NCBI GenBank assembly: GCA_947570615.1
Contig: CANOVJ010000027.1
Location: 1-48,292, forward strand
Source of the DNA: an uncultured Lachnospiraceae bacterium
Lineage (GTDB): Bacteria; Bacillota; Clostridia; Lachnospirales; Lachnospiraceae
Reading direction: 5' to 3'
Length of the DNA stretch: 48,292 nucleotides
The notes below the pieces were generated by a model. That model was not told the DNA's origin. It ran no database searches and was given only the letters and a program-made list of their open reading frames with translations. Both the position numbers and the translations under genes were made by a program. How positions within the stretch are numbered: position 1 is the first letter of the stretch; every line of letters starts with the position of its first letter. This document shows positions 8,885 to 17,100 of the stretch, piece by piece.

Positions 8885-9662
8885 CGTCCTCACCTCCACC
8901 GACCTCTCTGTCGCCAGGCGACAGGAACGACTTCAGTTTCTCTTCGATTACTCTGGGGTTCTCTCCCGCCTGAATCGAGAGAAGCCCTTCTATCATAATC
9001 TCTTTGGTCATAATCTCCGTAGCATTGTTAGCCTTGAGCTTGCCCGCAACAGGCGTGCAGATCCAGTTGGCGAGCAGAGATCCGTACAGAGTTGTAATCA
9101 GAGCCACCGCCATGGAAGGCCCGATGCTGGAGGGGTCATCCATCTCATAGAGCATGTTTACAAGACCTACCAGCGTACCGATCATACCCCAGGCAGGCCC
9201 CATGGCTCCCAGATCCTCCCAGAAAGCGATTTTATTCTTGTGCCGGGTCTCCGTACTGATCAGCTCCGTCTCCATGATGCCGCGCACCAGCTCCGGATCC
9301 GTACCGTCTACGATCAGCAGGATTCCCTTTTTCATAAATTCATCGTCCAGATTATTGGCCGCTTCCTCCAGGGAGAGAAGCCCTTCCTTTCTGGCTACAT
9401 TGGACAGATCAATGATCTGCTGGATCATTCCCTTCACATCTGTAGTGGGAGCTTTGAATATAAGGAGAAAGCTCTTGAGCCCGGCTATGTACTCGGAAAG
9501 AGATCTGGATGCCAGTACCGCAAAGAACGCGCCACCAAAGGTAATGATCATGGAGGCCACATCTTTATACCTTCCGATATTTGCAAGAGTTGCCGCATTA
9601 ATACAACCGAATGCAAGCATGGCAAAACAGAGAACTAAACCAAGAATCGACGCTAAATCCAC
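8877..9662 (-). CDS. motA: MotA, stator protein
   Basis: The 261-residue protein has four membrane helices and the family blocks AFWEDLGAMGPAWGMIGTLVGLV and SIGPSMAVALITTLYGSLLANWI. MotA surrounds MotB and pushes on FliG, using the charged cytoplasmic loop. The first helix begins at residue 3. The gene overlaps motB by eight bases and follows flbD by 20 bases. Confidence 0.96.
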   Translation of the reverse strand: MDLASILGLVLCFAMLAFGCINAATLANIGRYKDVASMIITFGGAFFAVLASRSLSEYIAGLKSFLLIFKAPTTDVKGMIQQIIDLSNVARKEGLLSLEEAANNLDDEFMKKGILLIVDGTDPELVRGIMETELISTETRHKNKIAFWEDLGAMGPAWGMIGTLVGLVNMLYEMDDPSSIGPSMAVALITTLYGSLLANWICTPVAGKLKANNATEIMTKEIMIEGLLSIQAGENPRVIEEKLKSFLSPGDREVGGGEDDG

Positions 9663-9682
9663 AACTTTTCACCCTTTCTGCG

Positions 9683-9868
9683 TTAATCCGCAAAAATTTC
9701 CTTTCTGTATGATTTTACAAGATTTTTCACTTCTTGTCTACCTTCTTTTACAATTAATTTCCTGCCTGTGGTGAAAGCGATCACCGTATCCGGCGTCTCC
9801 TCCACAAGCTCTATCAGATCGGGGTTTACCAGTACCTTCGTCCCGTTTATTTTCGTCACTTCAATCAT
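9683..9868 (-). CDS. flbD: FlbD/SwrD family small flagellar protein
   Basis: This 61-residue cytoplasmic protein begins MIEVTKINGTKVLVNPDLIELVEETPDT, the classic FlbD/SwrD pattern, and ends in a lysine-rich helix. In Bacillus the homologue SwrD raises motor torque, probably through the stator. Its place directly before motA and motB fits that role. It is the first gene after the structured 230-base gap behind flgE, and a promoter-like sequence lies about 55 bases upstream. Confidence 0.92.
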   Translation of the reverse strand: MIEVTKINGTKVLVNPDLIELVEETPDTVIAFTTGRKLIVKEGRQEVKNLVKSYRKEIFAD

Positions 9869-9922
9869 AATATCACGTCTCTCTCTCCGTTTCCACTAAA
9901 ATGAACAGAATTTTTTTATTAA

Positions 9923-9951
9923 ATATTACCAGATCAGGAGGCCTCAGACAA
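9923..9951 (-). promoter_or_regulatory. Sigma-A-like promoter before flbD-motAB
   Basis: On the minus strand the sequence reads TTGTCT (9951-9946), a 17-base spacer, then TAATAT (9928-9923), followed by an A/T-rich initial region. The start codon of flbD is 54 bases further on. The match and spacing are good for the housekeeping sigma factor. It would allow flbD, motA, motB and later genes to be expressed apart from the hook genes. Confidence 0.6.
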
Positions 9952-9968
9952 TGCCGGGAAGAGCCATC

Positions 9969-10067
9969 CTTCATCCGGTCAGGCTTCCCCTCACGGGGGA
10001 AGGAACCAGCCCGCAGGACGGTTCCTTCCTGTTTCAGCAGATCAACCGGTAGCCGTTTTATCTGCTG
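9969..10067 (-). other. Structured gap between flgE and flbD with competing hairpins
   Basis: In the 230-base gap the minus-strand transcript can form a stem CAGCAGAT/ATCTGCTG (10067-10060 with 10042-10035). It can then form a 10-base-pair perfect stem GGAAGGAACC/GGTTCCTTCC (10029-10020 with 10007-9998). A third stem, CTTCCCC/GGGGAAG, uses 10002-9996 with 9990-9984 and reuses bases of the second, so the two cannot form together. No U-run follows, so it is not a standard terminator. It does not match any riboswitch class I can recall. Confidence 0.5.
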
Positions 10068-10098
10068 TCATAATTCAATTTGACAATGCCTGTAACAA

Positions 10099-11544
10099 TT
10101 AACGTTTCAGGTTGGTGAGCTCCTCAAGCAAAGTATCCGAAACGGTGATGATCCGGCTGTTGGCCTGGAAGCCTCTCTGGGTGGTGATCATCTCGGTGAA
10201 CTCCTGGGAGAGATCCACATTACTCATCTCCAGAACACCGGAATCCATGCGGCCGCCGCCCTCGGTGATGTCCTCACCCACCCCGTCAAAATCGCCGGAG
10301 TTCATGGTTGCGGAATAGAGGTTGTCGCCCTCCTTCTCAAGACCGGAAGGATTGGCGAAGGTTGCCACCGCGATCTGTCCCAGAAGCCTTCTCTGTCCGT
10401 TGTCGTAGGAAGCATAAATCATTCCGTCCTTCTGAACGGTGATGCCGCTGAGCTGGCCTTCCTTACGTCCTTCGCCTACGCCTGCCTCCGTACCCGCATA
10501 TGCGCCGATGGTGGAGGTGCCGTTCTTGTTGTAGTTGAAGGTGGCGGAGAAATCGATTGTGATATTTTTGAAGTTGGCGCTGGTGGTGGTCATTGTTACG
10601 GTTTCCTCCGTACCGCCTCCCACCCCCTGGAAGGTTCCCTGTCCTTCCACATAATTCAGGTTCACGGAATCATGCTCAGTGACCGTCTCCATCACGCGGT
10701 CTCCATTCGCATCAAGCTCGTAGCCCTCGTCGTCTATTTTATCCGGATCCGTATTATTGGGGTCCGCCTTTTTGGGCCTCTCGTAAGTCACATCGCCGCC
10801 AAAAGAGAAGTTAGCCTTGTCAATATATTTTCCGTTGGCATCCTGAATGCCGTCGTACCTCACAAAAAACTGCCCCTTATCCCCGTCGATGGCATGGACG
10901 CTCAGCTTTACGGTATATTTATACCCCTGGTTGTCAAAAATCTCCAGGTTCATAATTCTGCCGTCAGGACCGTTTACATCGGTATCATATTTGTCCACGA
11001 TCCCGTCCACCGTGGCATTCTCTGTGGCCGCAGGGGGATAAGTCATATTCGTACCTGTCATGATCCGCAGAGGCTCCACGGTATTTCTCTTGATATTCTG
11101 CGGGTTATCCGGATCCGGCTTCCATCCCATTACATTGTATCCGGTGCTGGTCATGGCCAGATTTCCCTTACCATCAATATAGAAGGAACCGTCTCTGGTG
11201 AAAAAGTTCTCAGAGCCGTTGCTTACCACAAAGAACGCGTCGCCGCTGATCATGATATCAAAAGGATCGTTGGTGCTCTGGGCTGCGCCCTGGCTGGCGA
11301 TAGCGGTCTTGATGGAGCTGGTCTTGGAACCAAGGCCGATCTGTCTTGCGTTTGTACCGCCCACGCCGGTCTGCGCATTGGCTCCCGACGCCTTCTGGGT
11401 GGTCTGGTACATCAGGTCGCTGAATACCATGGACTGAGATTTATAGGCCGTGGTGTTTACGTTCGCAATGTTGTTACCGATAACGTCCATTCTTGTCTGG
11501 TGTGTTTTAAGGCCCGCCACACCAGCAAACAATGATCTCATCAT
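10099..11544 (-). CDS. flgE: FlgE, flagellar hook protein
   Basis: The 481-residue protein begins MMRSLFAGVAGLKTHQTRMDVIGNNIANVNTTAYK, split by the standard rod/hook N-terminal motif (residues 1-35). It ends with EMITTQRGFQANSRIITVSDTLLEELTNL, the matching C-terminal coiled-coil motif. The middle holds variable D1-D2 hook domains with aspartate-rich loops. FlgE polymerises into the hook after the rod. An AGGAGG site lies ten bases before the start. The order flgD - small gene - flgE is typical of Firmicutes. Confidence 0.96.
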   Translation of the reverse strand: MMRSLFAGVAGLKTHQTRMDVIGNNIANVNTTAYKSQSMVFSDLMYQTTQKASGANAQTGVGGTNARQIGLGSKTSSIKTAIASQGAAQSTNDPFDIMISGDAFFVVSNGSENFFTRDGSFYIDGKGNLAMTSTGYNVMGWKPDPDNPQNIKRNTVEPLRIMTGTNMTYPPAATENATVDGIVDKYDTDVNGPDGRIMNLEIFDNQGYKYTVKLSVHAIDGDKGQFFVRYDGIQDANGKYIDKANFSFGGDVTYERPKKADPNNTDPDKIDDEGYELDANGDRVMETVTEHDSVNLNYVEGQGTFQGVGGGTEETVTMTTTSANFKNITIDFSATFNYNKNGTSTIGAYAGTEAGVGEGRKEGQLSGITVQKDGMIYASYDNGQRRLLGQIAVATFANPSGLEKEGDNLYSATMNSGDFDGVGEDITEGGGRMDSGVLEMSNVDLSQEFTEMITTQRGFQANSRIITVSDTLLEELTNLKR

Positions 11545-11625
11545 AATGAATTTACCTCCTGATCTGATTCGCCGTATCTGTTCCCTCCGTCATTCAGGAA
11601 CGGTAAGCCTCCTTAAAAGGTCCGG

Positions 11626-12024
11626 CTAAATAATTACGGCTCCGTCGATATTGGTGAAAATATTTTCCGCCGCGTCGTCCTGGTTCATGGCCGTCACCAC
11701 CGTGCTGTTTGGAATATTCACGATGAAGGCAAGCTGATCCACGATCACAAGCGATTCTCTGATTCCCTTTGCCTGCGCTTTCTGGGCGCCCGCGTTGAGC
11801 CGCTCCATCTGGCCGCTGGTAAGCTCGATGTTCCGGTCCGCAAGTCTGCCTGCCGCATGTCTGGAAAATCTCACTTCCCCCTCTGCCTTTGCCCGGCGGC
11901 TTTCCAGAATCTCCTGAAAAGACTTTCCATCCGTGTTTATCGCCGATGCTGCGCTTTTGTTCTGCTTAAGATAAGTATCCTGCAGTTGTTCGATTGAAAG
12001 GAATCCATTATTATGAATGTTCAT
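11626..12024 (-). CDS. Flagellar operon protein of the TIGR02530 type
   Basis: This 132-residue soluble protein has the pattern RFSRHAAGRLADRNIELTSGQMERL followed by ESLVIVDQLAFIVNIPNSTVVTAM, as in the conserved small protein found between flgD and flgE in Bacillus and clostridial flagellar operons. Its function is not settled; a role near hook assembly is inferred only from its place. Length and position agree with the family. Confidence 0.85.
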   Translation of the reverse strand: MNIHNNGFLSIEQLQDTYLKQNKSAASAINTDGKSFQEILESRRAKAEGEVRFSRHAAGRLADRNIELTSGQMERLNAGAQKAQAKGIRESLVIVDQLAFIVNIPNSTVVTAMNQDDAAENIFTNIDGAVII

Positions 12025-12073
12025 TGACCTCTCCTCCCTGACAGGTTATTTTCGCATTCTTCCGGTCAGGCTC

Positions 12074-12853
12074 TTACGCCCCACCGCTTCCGGCTCCGGT
12101 CGTCCCGCTGCCGCCTTCCGTACTGCCGCCGGCCCCTTCGGTACCCTCGATTTTGTCTCCCTCACCATCTCCGGTACCTTCGGTTTTATCGCCCTCGCCG
12201 TCGCCATCCTCCTTGTCGCCTCCGGCCATCTCAACCAGCTCCGCCATACGCTGTACATATTTCTGCAGCTTGTTGATATACTCTTCGCTGATGTAGCCCT
12301 GCTGATAGGCGGTCATCTTGTTGAAGCCCTCCTGCAGCGACTCCACAGCTTCCCTGTCCGCGATGGTCAGATTGCTCAGACTGGGCAGTCTGTCAATGGC
12401 ATTGATAAAGGATTTGGCCAGTTCGTAGGCGATCTGATAGGTCTCGTCAATCACAGCATGCACATCGTCAACAGAGTACAGGCTTCCATCAATGGATACG
12501 TAGGCCTTGTTATTCTCGTAGGTGACATACTCCACCACTCCCTGGAATACATGGGCGTCGCCGTTTTTGTCCGTGGTCTGGATCTCCACCAGCTTACCTA
12601 CCATCCCGGATGCTCTGGTCAGCTCCATGGTCATGGCCATGTTCTGCATCTGCTCTACCTGTGAGAAGGTCGCATACTGGGCGATAAACTCCGTGTTGGA
12701 GGTGGGCTCCAGGGGATCCTGATACTTCATCTGGGCCACTAACAGCTTTAAGAAGGCATCCTTGTCAAGGCCGCTCTTACTGGCTTTTTTTACAGAACTC
12801 TCGGAAGCGCTCTCAACCAGCTGTCCGTTTTCTACTACCTGGGTTACTGCCAT
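12074..12853 (-). CDS. flgD: FlgD, hook cap/scaffold protein
   Basis: FlgD caps the growing hook. The N-terminal half carries the FlgD core LDKDAFLKLLVAQMKYQDPLEP followed by EFIAQYATFSQVEQMQNM (about residues 29-75). A small Ig-like region follows with VQFQG-like strands, then a helical stretch. The last 50 or so residues are a low-complexity tail of glycine, glutamate, aspartate and threonine with repeated GDGEGDK and EGT units. Such tails are seen in some clostridial FlgD proteins but this one is long. An AAAGGAG site precedes the ATG at 12853. Confidence 0.93.
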   Translation of the reverse strand: MAVTQVVENGQLVESASESSVKKASKSGLDKDAFLKLLVAQMKYQDPLEPTSNTEFIAQYATFSQVEQMQNMAMTMELTRASGMVGKLVEIQTTDKNGDAHVFQGVVEYVTYENNKAYVSIDGSLYSVDDVHAVIDETYQIAYELAKSFINAIDRLPSLSNLTIADREAVESLQEGFNKMTAYQQGYISEEYINKLQKYVQRMAELVEMAGGDKEDGDGEGDKTEGTGDGEGDKIEGTEGAGGSTEGGSGTTGAGSGGA

Positions 12854-12910
12854 ATTCTTACTCCTTTCCGCGCTCTGCGCATTTTTGTCCGGAAACCATC
12901 CCTGAAAATA

Positions 12911-14308
12911 CTATGCAGTATAGTCCACGGTGTTTCCATTTACTTCCATCATTCTGGCCGCAAGAAGCTGCTCCTCATCCGCATTCTCCTGCTCCATGGC
13001 GTTTACATCCAGCTCGCTTAAATTGATTCGCCGCGGCTGTTTTCTGTTACCCTGTGAGGAAGCGTTCTCCTCTCTTCCCTGTCCCTGCCAGAGATTGCTC
13101 TCAAATCCATGGCTTTCCACGGTAACCTGAATGGCCTCCACCTTAACGCCCTGTTCCTTCAGCGTTTCCTGAAGGGTTGATACCTGGCTTTCCAGAGCGG
13201 CTTTCACAGCTTCGTTCTGCACATGGAACTGGGCCGTAACCTCGCCCCCCTTTGAGGTGAGCTGGATATGTACCGTCCCAAGGCTTTCAGGGTGAAGCTG
13301 CATTTCAAGCTGATCCATTCCCGGCTTTAACTGAATCTTCATGTAATCCATGATCTGATCCATGATATCCCTGGTCTGCCCGCCAAAAAACGGTTCACTC
13401 TGCTCAAAGGATACCTCCGCCGCAGCGCTGTTCTGATTCATGGCGTTTAACAGAGGATTCGCGGAACCGGTGTTTTCTTCGGTTCCCTTTCCTGCATTTT
13501 CACTGTCCTTCTGCTCCTGGCCGCCGGCGTTTTCCCGGTTAAGACTTTCCTGACTGTCTGCAGGCGTTACCTTTTCGGCTGCGATGACATTGCCATTCTC
13601 ATCGGCGGACAGCTCCACCGTCTCATCGCCCGCTTTCACCTCCACGGTGATCACAGGCTCCCGCTGCGCGGCTTCCACCTGCCCTGTCATCTCTGCGGCC
13701 TGCCCTTCACCGGCACTGATTGCCTGATCCACCAGCGTCTGCAATTCCTGTGGGCTGATATCCAATTCCCGCGTCAGGCCGTCCCGCAGCTGCGAGGCAA
13801 CGTTCAGAAGGCTTTGCAGATCCGCAAAAAGAGCCTCGTCTGTCAGAAGAGCCATCTGATCCTGACCGCCGGAAAGCTGCAATACAAGCTGTGTCAGGTT
13901 AGAAGGATCCAGTAAGGAAACCGGGGACAGCCCCAGCGCTTCCATCGCCGCTCTCACTTCCTCCTCTGTCACATCGAGCTCCTTCGCAACCTCTTCCACC
14001 AGCTGTTCTCCGGCCTCTTCCACCGCCTGGCGATCCTGCTCCGGCGTTGCGTCCTGCCTCTTTACCGTCTCCTTTATGGCCGGTTTCTGAGAGCTGACCA
14101 CATCCTGCGTCTTCTTCACAGGATCCGCCGCCGGAACTTTGGATACGCCCGCTGACGCCTGCATCTGACCATTTGCAAGACCGCCTCTGGCCCTGTTCAT
14201 CACATCGCCAAAACTGCCTGCCTGCTCCATGCCTCCTGTCTTTTTAAAACCGCCTCCACTGACAAAATTCATCAGAGATTTCACGTCTTTTACAGGTGCG
14301 TTCGTCAC
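12911..14308 (-). CDS. fliK: FliK, hook-length control protein
   Basis: The 465 residues start with a long, poorly conserved glutamine- and glutamate-rich region. They end with the Flg_hook C-terminal domain: LKPGMDQLEMQLHPESLGTVHIQL (about residues 333-356) followed by helices ending in EAIQVTVES. FliK measures hook length and triggers the FlhB switch. The start is GTG at 14308 with GGAGGG eight bases upstream. It lies between a MotE-like gene and flgD. A possible sigma-D promoter sits in the 91-base gap before it. Confidence 0.93.
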   Translation of the reverse strand: MTNAPVKDVKSLMNFVSGGGFKKTGGMEQAGSFGDVMNRARGGLANGQMQASAGVSKVPAADPVKKTQDVVSSQKPAIKETVKRQDATPEQDRQAVEEAGEQLVEEVAKELDVTEEEVRAAMEALGLSPVSLLDPSNLTQLVLQLSGGQDQMALLTDEALFADLQSLLNVASQLRDGLTRELDISPQELQTLVDQAISAGEGQAAEMTGQVEAAQREPVITVEVKAGDETVELSADENGNVIAAEKVTPADSQESLNRENAGGQEQKDSENAGKGTEENTGSANPLLNAMNQNSAAAEVSFEQSEPFFGGQTRDIMDQIMDYMKIQLKPGMDQLEMQLHPESLGTVHIQLTSKGGEVTAQFHVQNEAVKAALESQVSTLQETLKEQGVKVEAIQVTVESHGFESNLWQGQGREENASSQGNRKQPRRINLSELDVNAMEQENADEEQLLAARMMEVNGNTVDYTA

Positions 14309-14375
14309 TTTACATCCCTCCTTTCTCTTTACCCTTAAGATTTGGGTCCTTTCCCATTTTCAGGGTACATAATTT

Positions 14376-14402
14376 ATATCGGTTTAAGGCGCGGAACCCT
14401 TA
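14376..14402 (-). promoter_or_regulatory. Candidate sigma-D (flagellar) promoter before fliK
   Basis: Minus-strand reading gives TAAG (14402-14399), a 15-base spacer and ACCGATAT (14383-14376). The Bacillus sigma-D consensus is TAAA, 15 bases, GCCGATAT, so one base differs in each box. The -35 box overlaps the stop codon of the upstream gene, and fliK starts about 68 bases downstream of the -10 box. Confidence 0.45.
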
Positions 14403-15284
14403 AGATTCAGGATCCATCAGCTTGGTGATCCGCGCGGCAATCTCCGCGTCCATCACTGCCAGGATCTTTCCTCTCGCGTCCGCATCCATTACACCCAGTA
14501 TTCTCACCGCCAGATCCAGATTATCTGTCATGGCCTCGAAGATCGCAGCCGCCGCCTTGGGCTTCATGGAGGAATAGGCCGCCGCATACTCTTTGATATC
14601 GTCGCCCTCCTCGATCTGAGTCACCACCTGCTTGTAGAGATATTCAGCAGTGGAGGGATCCATCTCCTCATAATATTTTCGGTATTCTTCCACTCCGGGG
14701 CCATTGTCCGCATAGACTACCTCCTCGTAGAATTCCGTCTTGATCCTCTGGAATTCCACCTGGCTGTCCTCGAAGGTCTTAAGGCGTTCCACCTCGGCCT
14801 TTAACTGCTCCACCTCCTCAGAGCTGCTGTTCCGGTCCGACTGCGCGCGCTCCAATTCCAGCTCCAGCTCCTTAATATAATCCACAGCCTCCTGAAGGCT
14901 CTGATAGCCCCCGTAAGACTCCTCATCCCCGTTCTCGGCGATCTCATCGGCGCCATCCGGCAGAATCATGTTAAGCACGGGCACATCCTTCAGAATCGGC
15001 GTCAGGACATTGCTGCCAAAGCCTCCGAAATCCAGCTTGATGATCAGGCAAAGAATGGCGATCCAGATCAGGACTATGATAAAAGTCACCAGAAAAACAG
15101 AACCCGAGCCTGCGCCTCCCGCCTCGTCCATCAGCTCCTCCTCCTGACTGGCAAGCTCTCTGGCCCTGGCTTTGGCGTCCTTTCGCTGCTGCTTTTTCTC
15201 CGCCTTTAATTTTTTCTTTTCTTCCCTGAGACGTTCGCTGTCCAGCTTCTCGTCCGCCGGATCTATTGCTCCAACCTTCGGCAT
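14400..15284 (-). CDS. MotE-like membrane protein with MgtE-N type C-terminal domain
   Basis: The 294 residues contain a highly charged lysine-rich N-terminus (1-50), one membrane helix (about 63-84), and an acidic linker. A coiled coil (about 130-170) follows, then a C-terminal helical-repeat region (YLYKQVVTQIEEGDDIKEYAAAY, MKPKAAAAIFEAM, DARGKILAVMD) like the MgtE N-terminal domain. This is the layout of MotE/YlxF-type proteins found after fliJ in flagellar operons; in other bacteria MotE acts as a chaperone for MotC. Its exact job here is unproven. Confidence 0.8.
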   Translation of the reverse strand: MPKVGAIDPADEKLDSERLREEKKKLKAEKKQQRKDAKARARELASQEEELMDEAGGAGSGSVFLVTFIIVLIWIAILCLIIKLDFGGFGSNVLTPILKDVPVLNMILPDGADEIAENGDEESYGGYQSLQEAVDYIKELELELERAQSDRNSSSEEVEQLKAEVERLKTFEDSQVEFQRIKTEFYEEVVYADNGPGVEEYRKYYEEMDPSTAEYLYKQVVTQIEEGDDIKEYAAAYSSMKPKAAAAIFEAMTDNLDLAVRILGVMDADARGKILAVMDAEIAARITKLMDPES

Positions 15285-15310
15285 ATTTAACCTCCTGCAA
15301 CCAACAGCCT

Positions 15311-15751
15311 TTATCTGTGTCCGTGGGTGTAGCTCACCAGCTCATCCACTTCCTTTGCCTCCCTGGCCTTTTCCTCGCGCATAAACTCGTCAAAAGCCTT
15401 CTCCCGCAGTCTCTCCTGGGTTTTGGTCTCCTGCATGGCAATCTGAAGCTTATATCTGGCCTCCTCCAGCGCCTTCCCGGCCAGACTCACCTGCCGGCTC
15501 TGATCGGCGATGAAAGTGTCCATGGCGGCCACCGCATCCCGGTTCTCCATGATCTCCAAAACCTTAAGGGCGTCCCTTCGAAGCGATCTTCCCTCTTCCT
15601 GATAGCCTTCCTTTCGCGCATACAGCGCCTGCAGCTTTTCTTCCTCCTCGTCAAGCCTCATCCTGGCGGCGGCGAAATCCATCTTCGCCTGCTCCTCCAT
15701 TTTTGTCCTGATATTCAGAATACTCTGCATCCGATATACAAACCTGGCCAT
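15311..15751 (-). CDS. fliJ: FliJ, flagellar export chaperone
   Basis: This is a 146-residue, almost wholly helical protein with the FliJ start ARFVYRMQSILNIRTKMEEQAK and heptad-like charged repeats throughout, predicting a two-stranded coiled coil. FliJ links the FliI ATPase ring to FlhA and recycles export chaperones. It follows fliI by three bases and lies where fliJ is always found. Sequence conservation is low, so position supports the call. Confidence 0.9.
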   Translation of the reverse strand: MARFVYRMQSILNIRTKMEEQAKMDFAAARMRLDEEEEKLQALYARKEGYQEEGRSLRRDALKVLEIMENRDAVAAMDTFIADQSRQVSLAGKALEEARYKLQIAMQETKTQERLREKAFDEFMREEKAREAKEVDELVSYTHGHR

Positions 15752-15754
15752 CCG

Positions 15755-17086
15755 TTACTCCGTTCCGTCCGAAAAAATGCTTTCCAGAAGCTCCACGGAC
15801 TCCTCGAAGGTAAATTTCTCGCTGACCTCCTGCATCAGATACCGGTTTACCTCGTCGATTTTGCGGATGGCGTAATCGATTCCCGCATTACTTCCTGATT
15901 TGTAAGCCCCGATATTGATCAGATCCTCCGCCTCATTATATGTGGCCAGCACATTTTTGAGCCTGCCCGCGCTGCTCTTGTGGTCGCGCCGGGCGATCTG
16001 ACTCATACACCTGGAAATGCTCTGCAGCACGTCAATGGCCGGATAGTGGTTCTTATGAGCCAGCTTCCGGTCCAGCATGATATGTCCGTCCAGAATACTT
16101 CTGGCCGTATCCGTGATGGGTTCGTTGAAATCGTCGCCGTCCACCAGCACCGTATAGAGCCCCGTGATGGAGCCCTTATCCGATCTGCCCGCCCGCTCGA
16201 GCAGCTTTGGCATCTCGGAATAAACGCTGGGAGGATATCCTCTGGATACAGGGGGCTCCCCGCTGGCGAGACCGATCTCCCTCTGGGCCATACTGAACCG
16301 GGTGAGGGAATCCATCATCAGCAGGACATCCTTCCCCTGGTCCCTGAAATACTCGGCGATGGCGGTGGCGGTCTGGGCCGCCTTCTTACGCTCCAGCGCC
16401 GGCTTATCCGAGGTGGCTACCACCACAACAGAACGCCGCATCCCCTCCGGCCCCAGGTCTCTCTCTATAAATTCGCGAACCTCTCTGCCCCGCTCTCCAA
16501 TCAGCGCGATGACATTGATATCCGCTTTGGTATTTCTCGCGAACATTCCCATGAGCGTGGATTTTCCCACCCCGGAACCGGCGAAAATCCCGATTCTCTG
16601 TCCTTTTCCAACAGTAATAAGTCCATCCACTGCCTTTACGCCCAGCGGAAGGACTTCATCGATGATTTTCCGGCTCATGGGATCCGGTGGCTTCGCCTCC
16701 ACGGCGTACTCCTCGCCGGTAAGAGGAGCCTCCCCCTCTATTCTGCCGAGTCCGTCCAGCGTATGCCCGAGAAGATTACCGTCCACCCGGACCTTTAAGG
16801 GAGCGCCCGTGTTCTCCACCGTGCTTCCCGGCCCGATCCCCTCCACATTCTGGTAAGGCATCAGCAGGGTCCTGCCCTCCTTAAAGCCTACCACCTCTGC
16901 CAGGGACGGGGAGGAATCATCCCCCTTCAGCGCCGGATAGATGCGGCAGATATCGCCCAGTCTTGCCGCGGGCCCTGCGGATTCAATGGTGAGACCTACC
17001 ACATTCACCACTCTTCCGCTGACCTTAAACAGACTCTCGCCCATAACTGATATGTATTTTTGAAAATTGACAGCCGGTGCAATCAA
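15755..17086 (-). CDS. fliI: FliI, flagellum-specific ATPase
   Basis: FliI is the hexameric ATPase of the export apparatus. The 443 residues include the Walker A loop GSGVGKS (about 170-176), Walker B region VLLMMDSLTRFSMAQREIGLA, and the FliI/YscN block GEPPVSRGYPPSVYSEMPKLLERAG. The start codon is TTG at 17086, placed by an AGGTGG site eight bases upstream. It leaves the expected short N-terminus before FQKYISVMGESLFKVSG. It sits between fliH and fliJ. Confidence 0.96.
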   Translation of the reverse strand: MIAPAVNFQKYISVMGESLFKVSGRVVNVVGLTIESAGPAARLGDICRIYPALKGDDSSPSLAEVVGFKEGRTLLMPYQNVEGIGPGSTVENTGAPLKVRVDGNLLGHTLDGLGRIEGEAPLTGEEYAVEAKPPDPMSRKIIDEVLPLGVKAVDGLITVGKGQRIGIFAGSGVGKSTLMGMFARNTKADINVIALIGERGREVREFIERDLGPEGMRRSVVVVATSDKPALERKKAAQTATAIAEYFRDQGKDVLLMMDSLTRFSMAQREIGLASGEPPVSRGYPPSVYSEMPKLLERAGRSDKGSITGLYTVLVDGDDFNEPITDTARSILDGHIMLDRKLAHKNHYPAIDVLQSISRCMSQIARRDHKSSAGRLKNVLATYNEAEDLINIGAYKSGSNAGIDYAIRKIDEVNRYLMQEVSEKFTFEESVELLESIFSDGTE

Positions 17087-17100
17087 TCCTTATTCCACCT

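Noticed and set aside
9869-10098. Cyclic di-GMP riboswitch before flbD
   Set aside because: The conserved sequence blocks of neither class I nor class II are present, in spite of the flagellar context.
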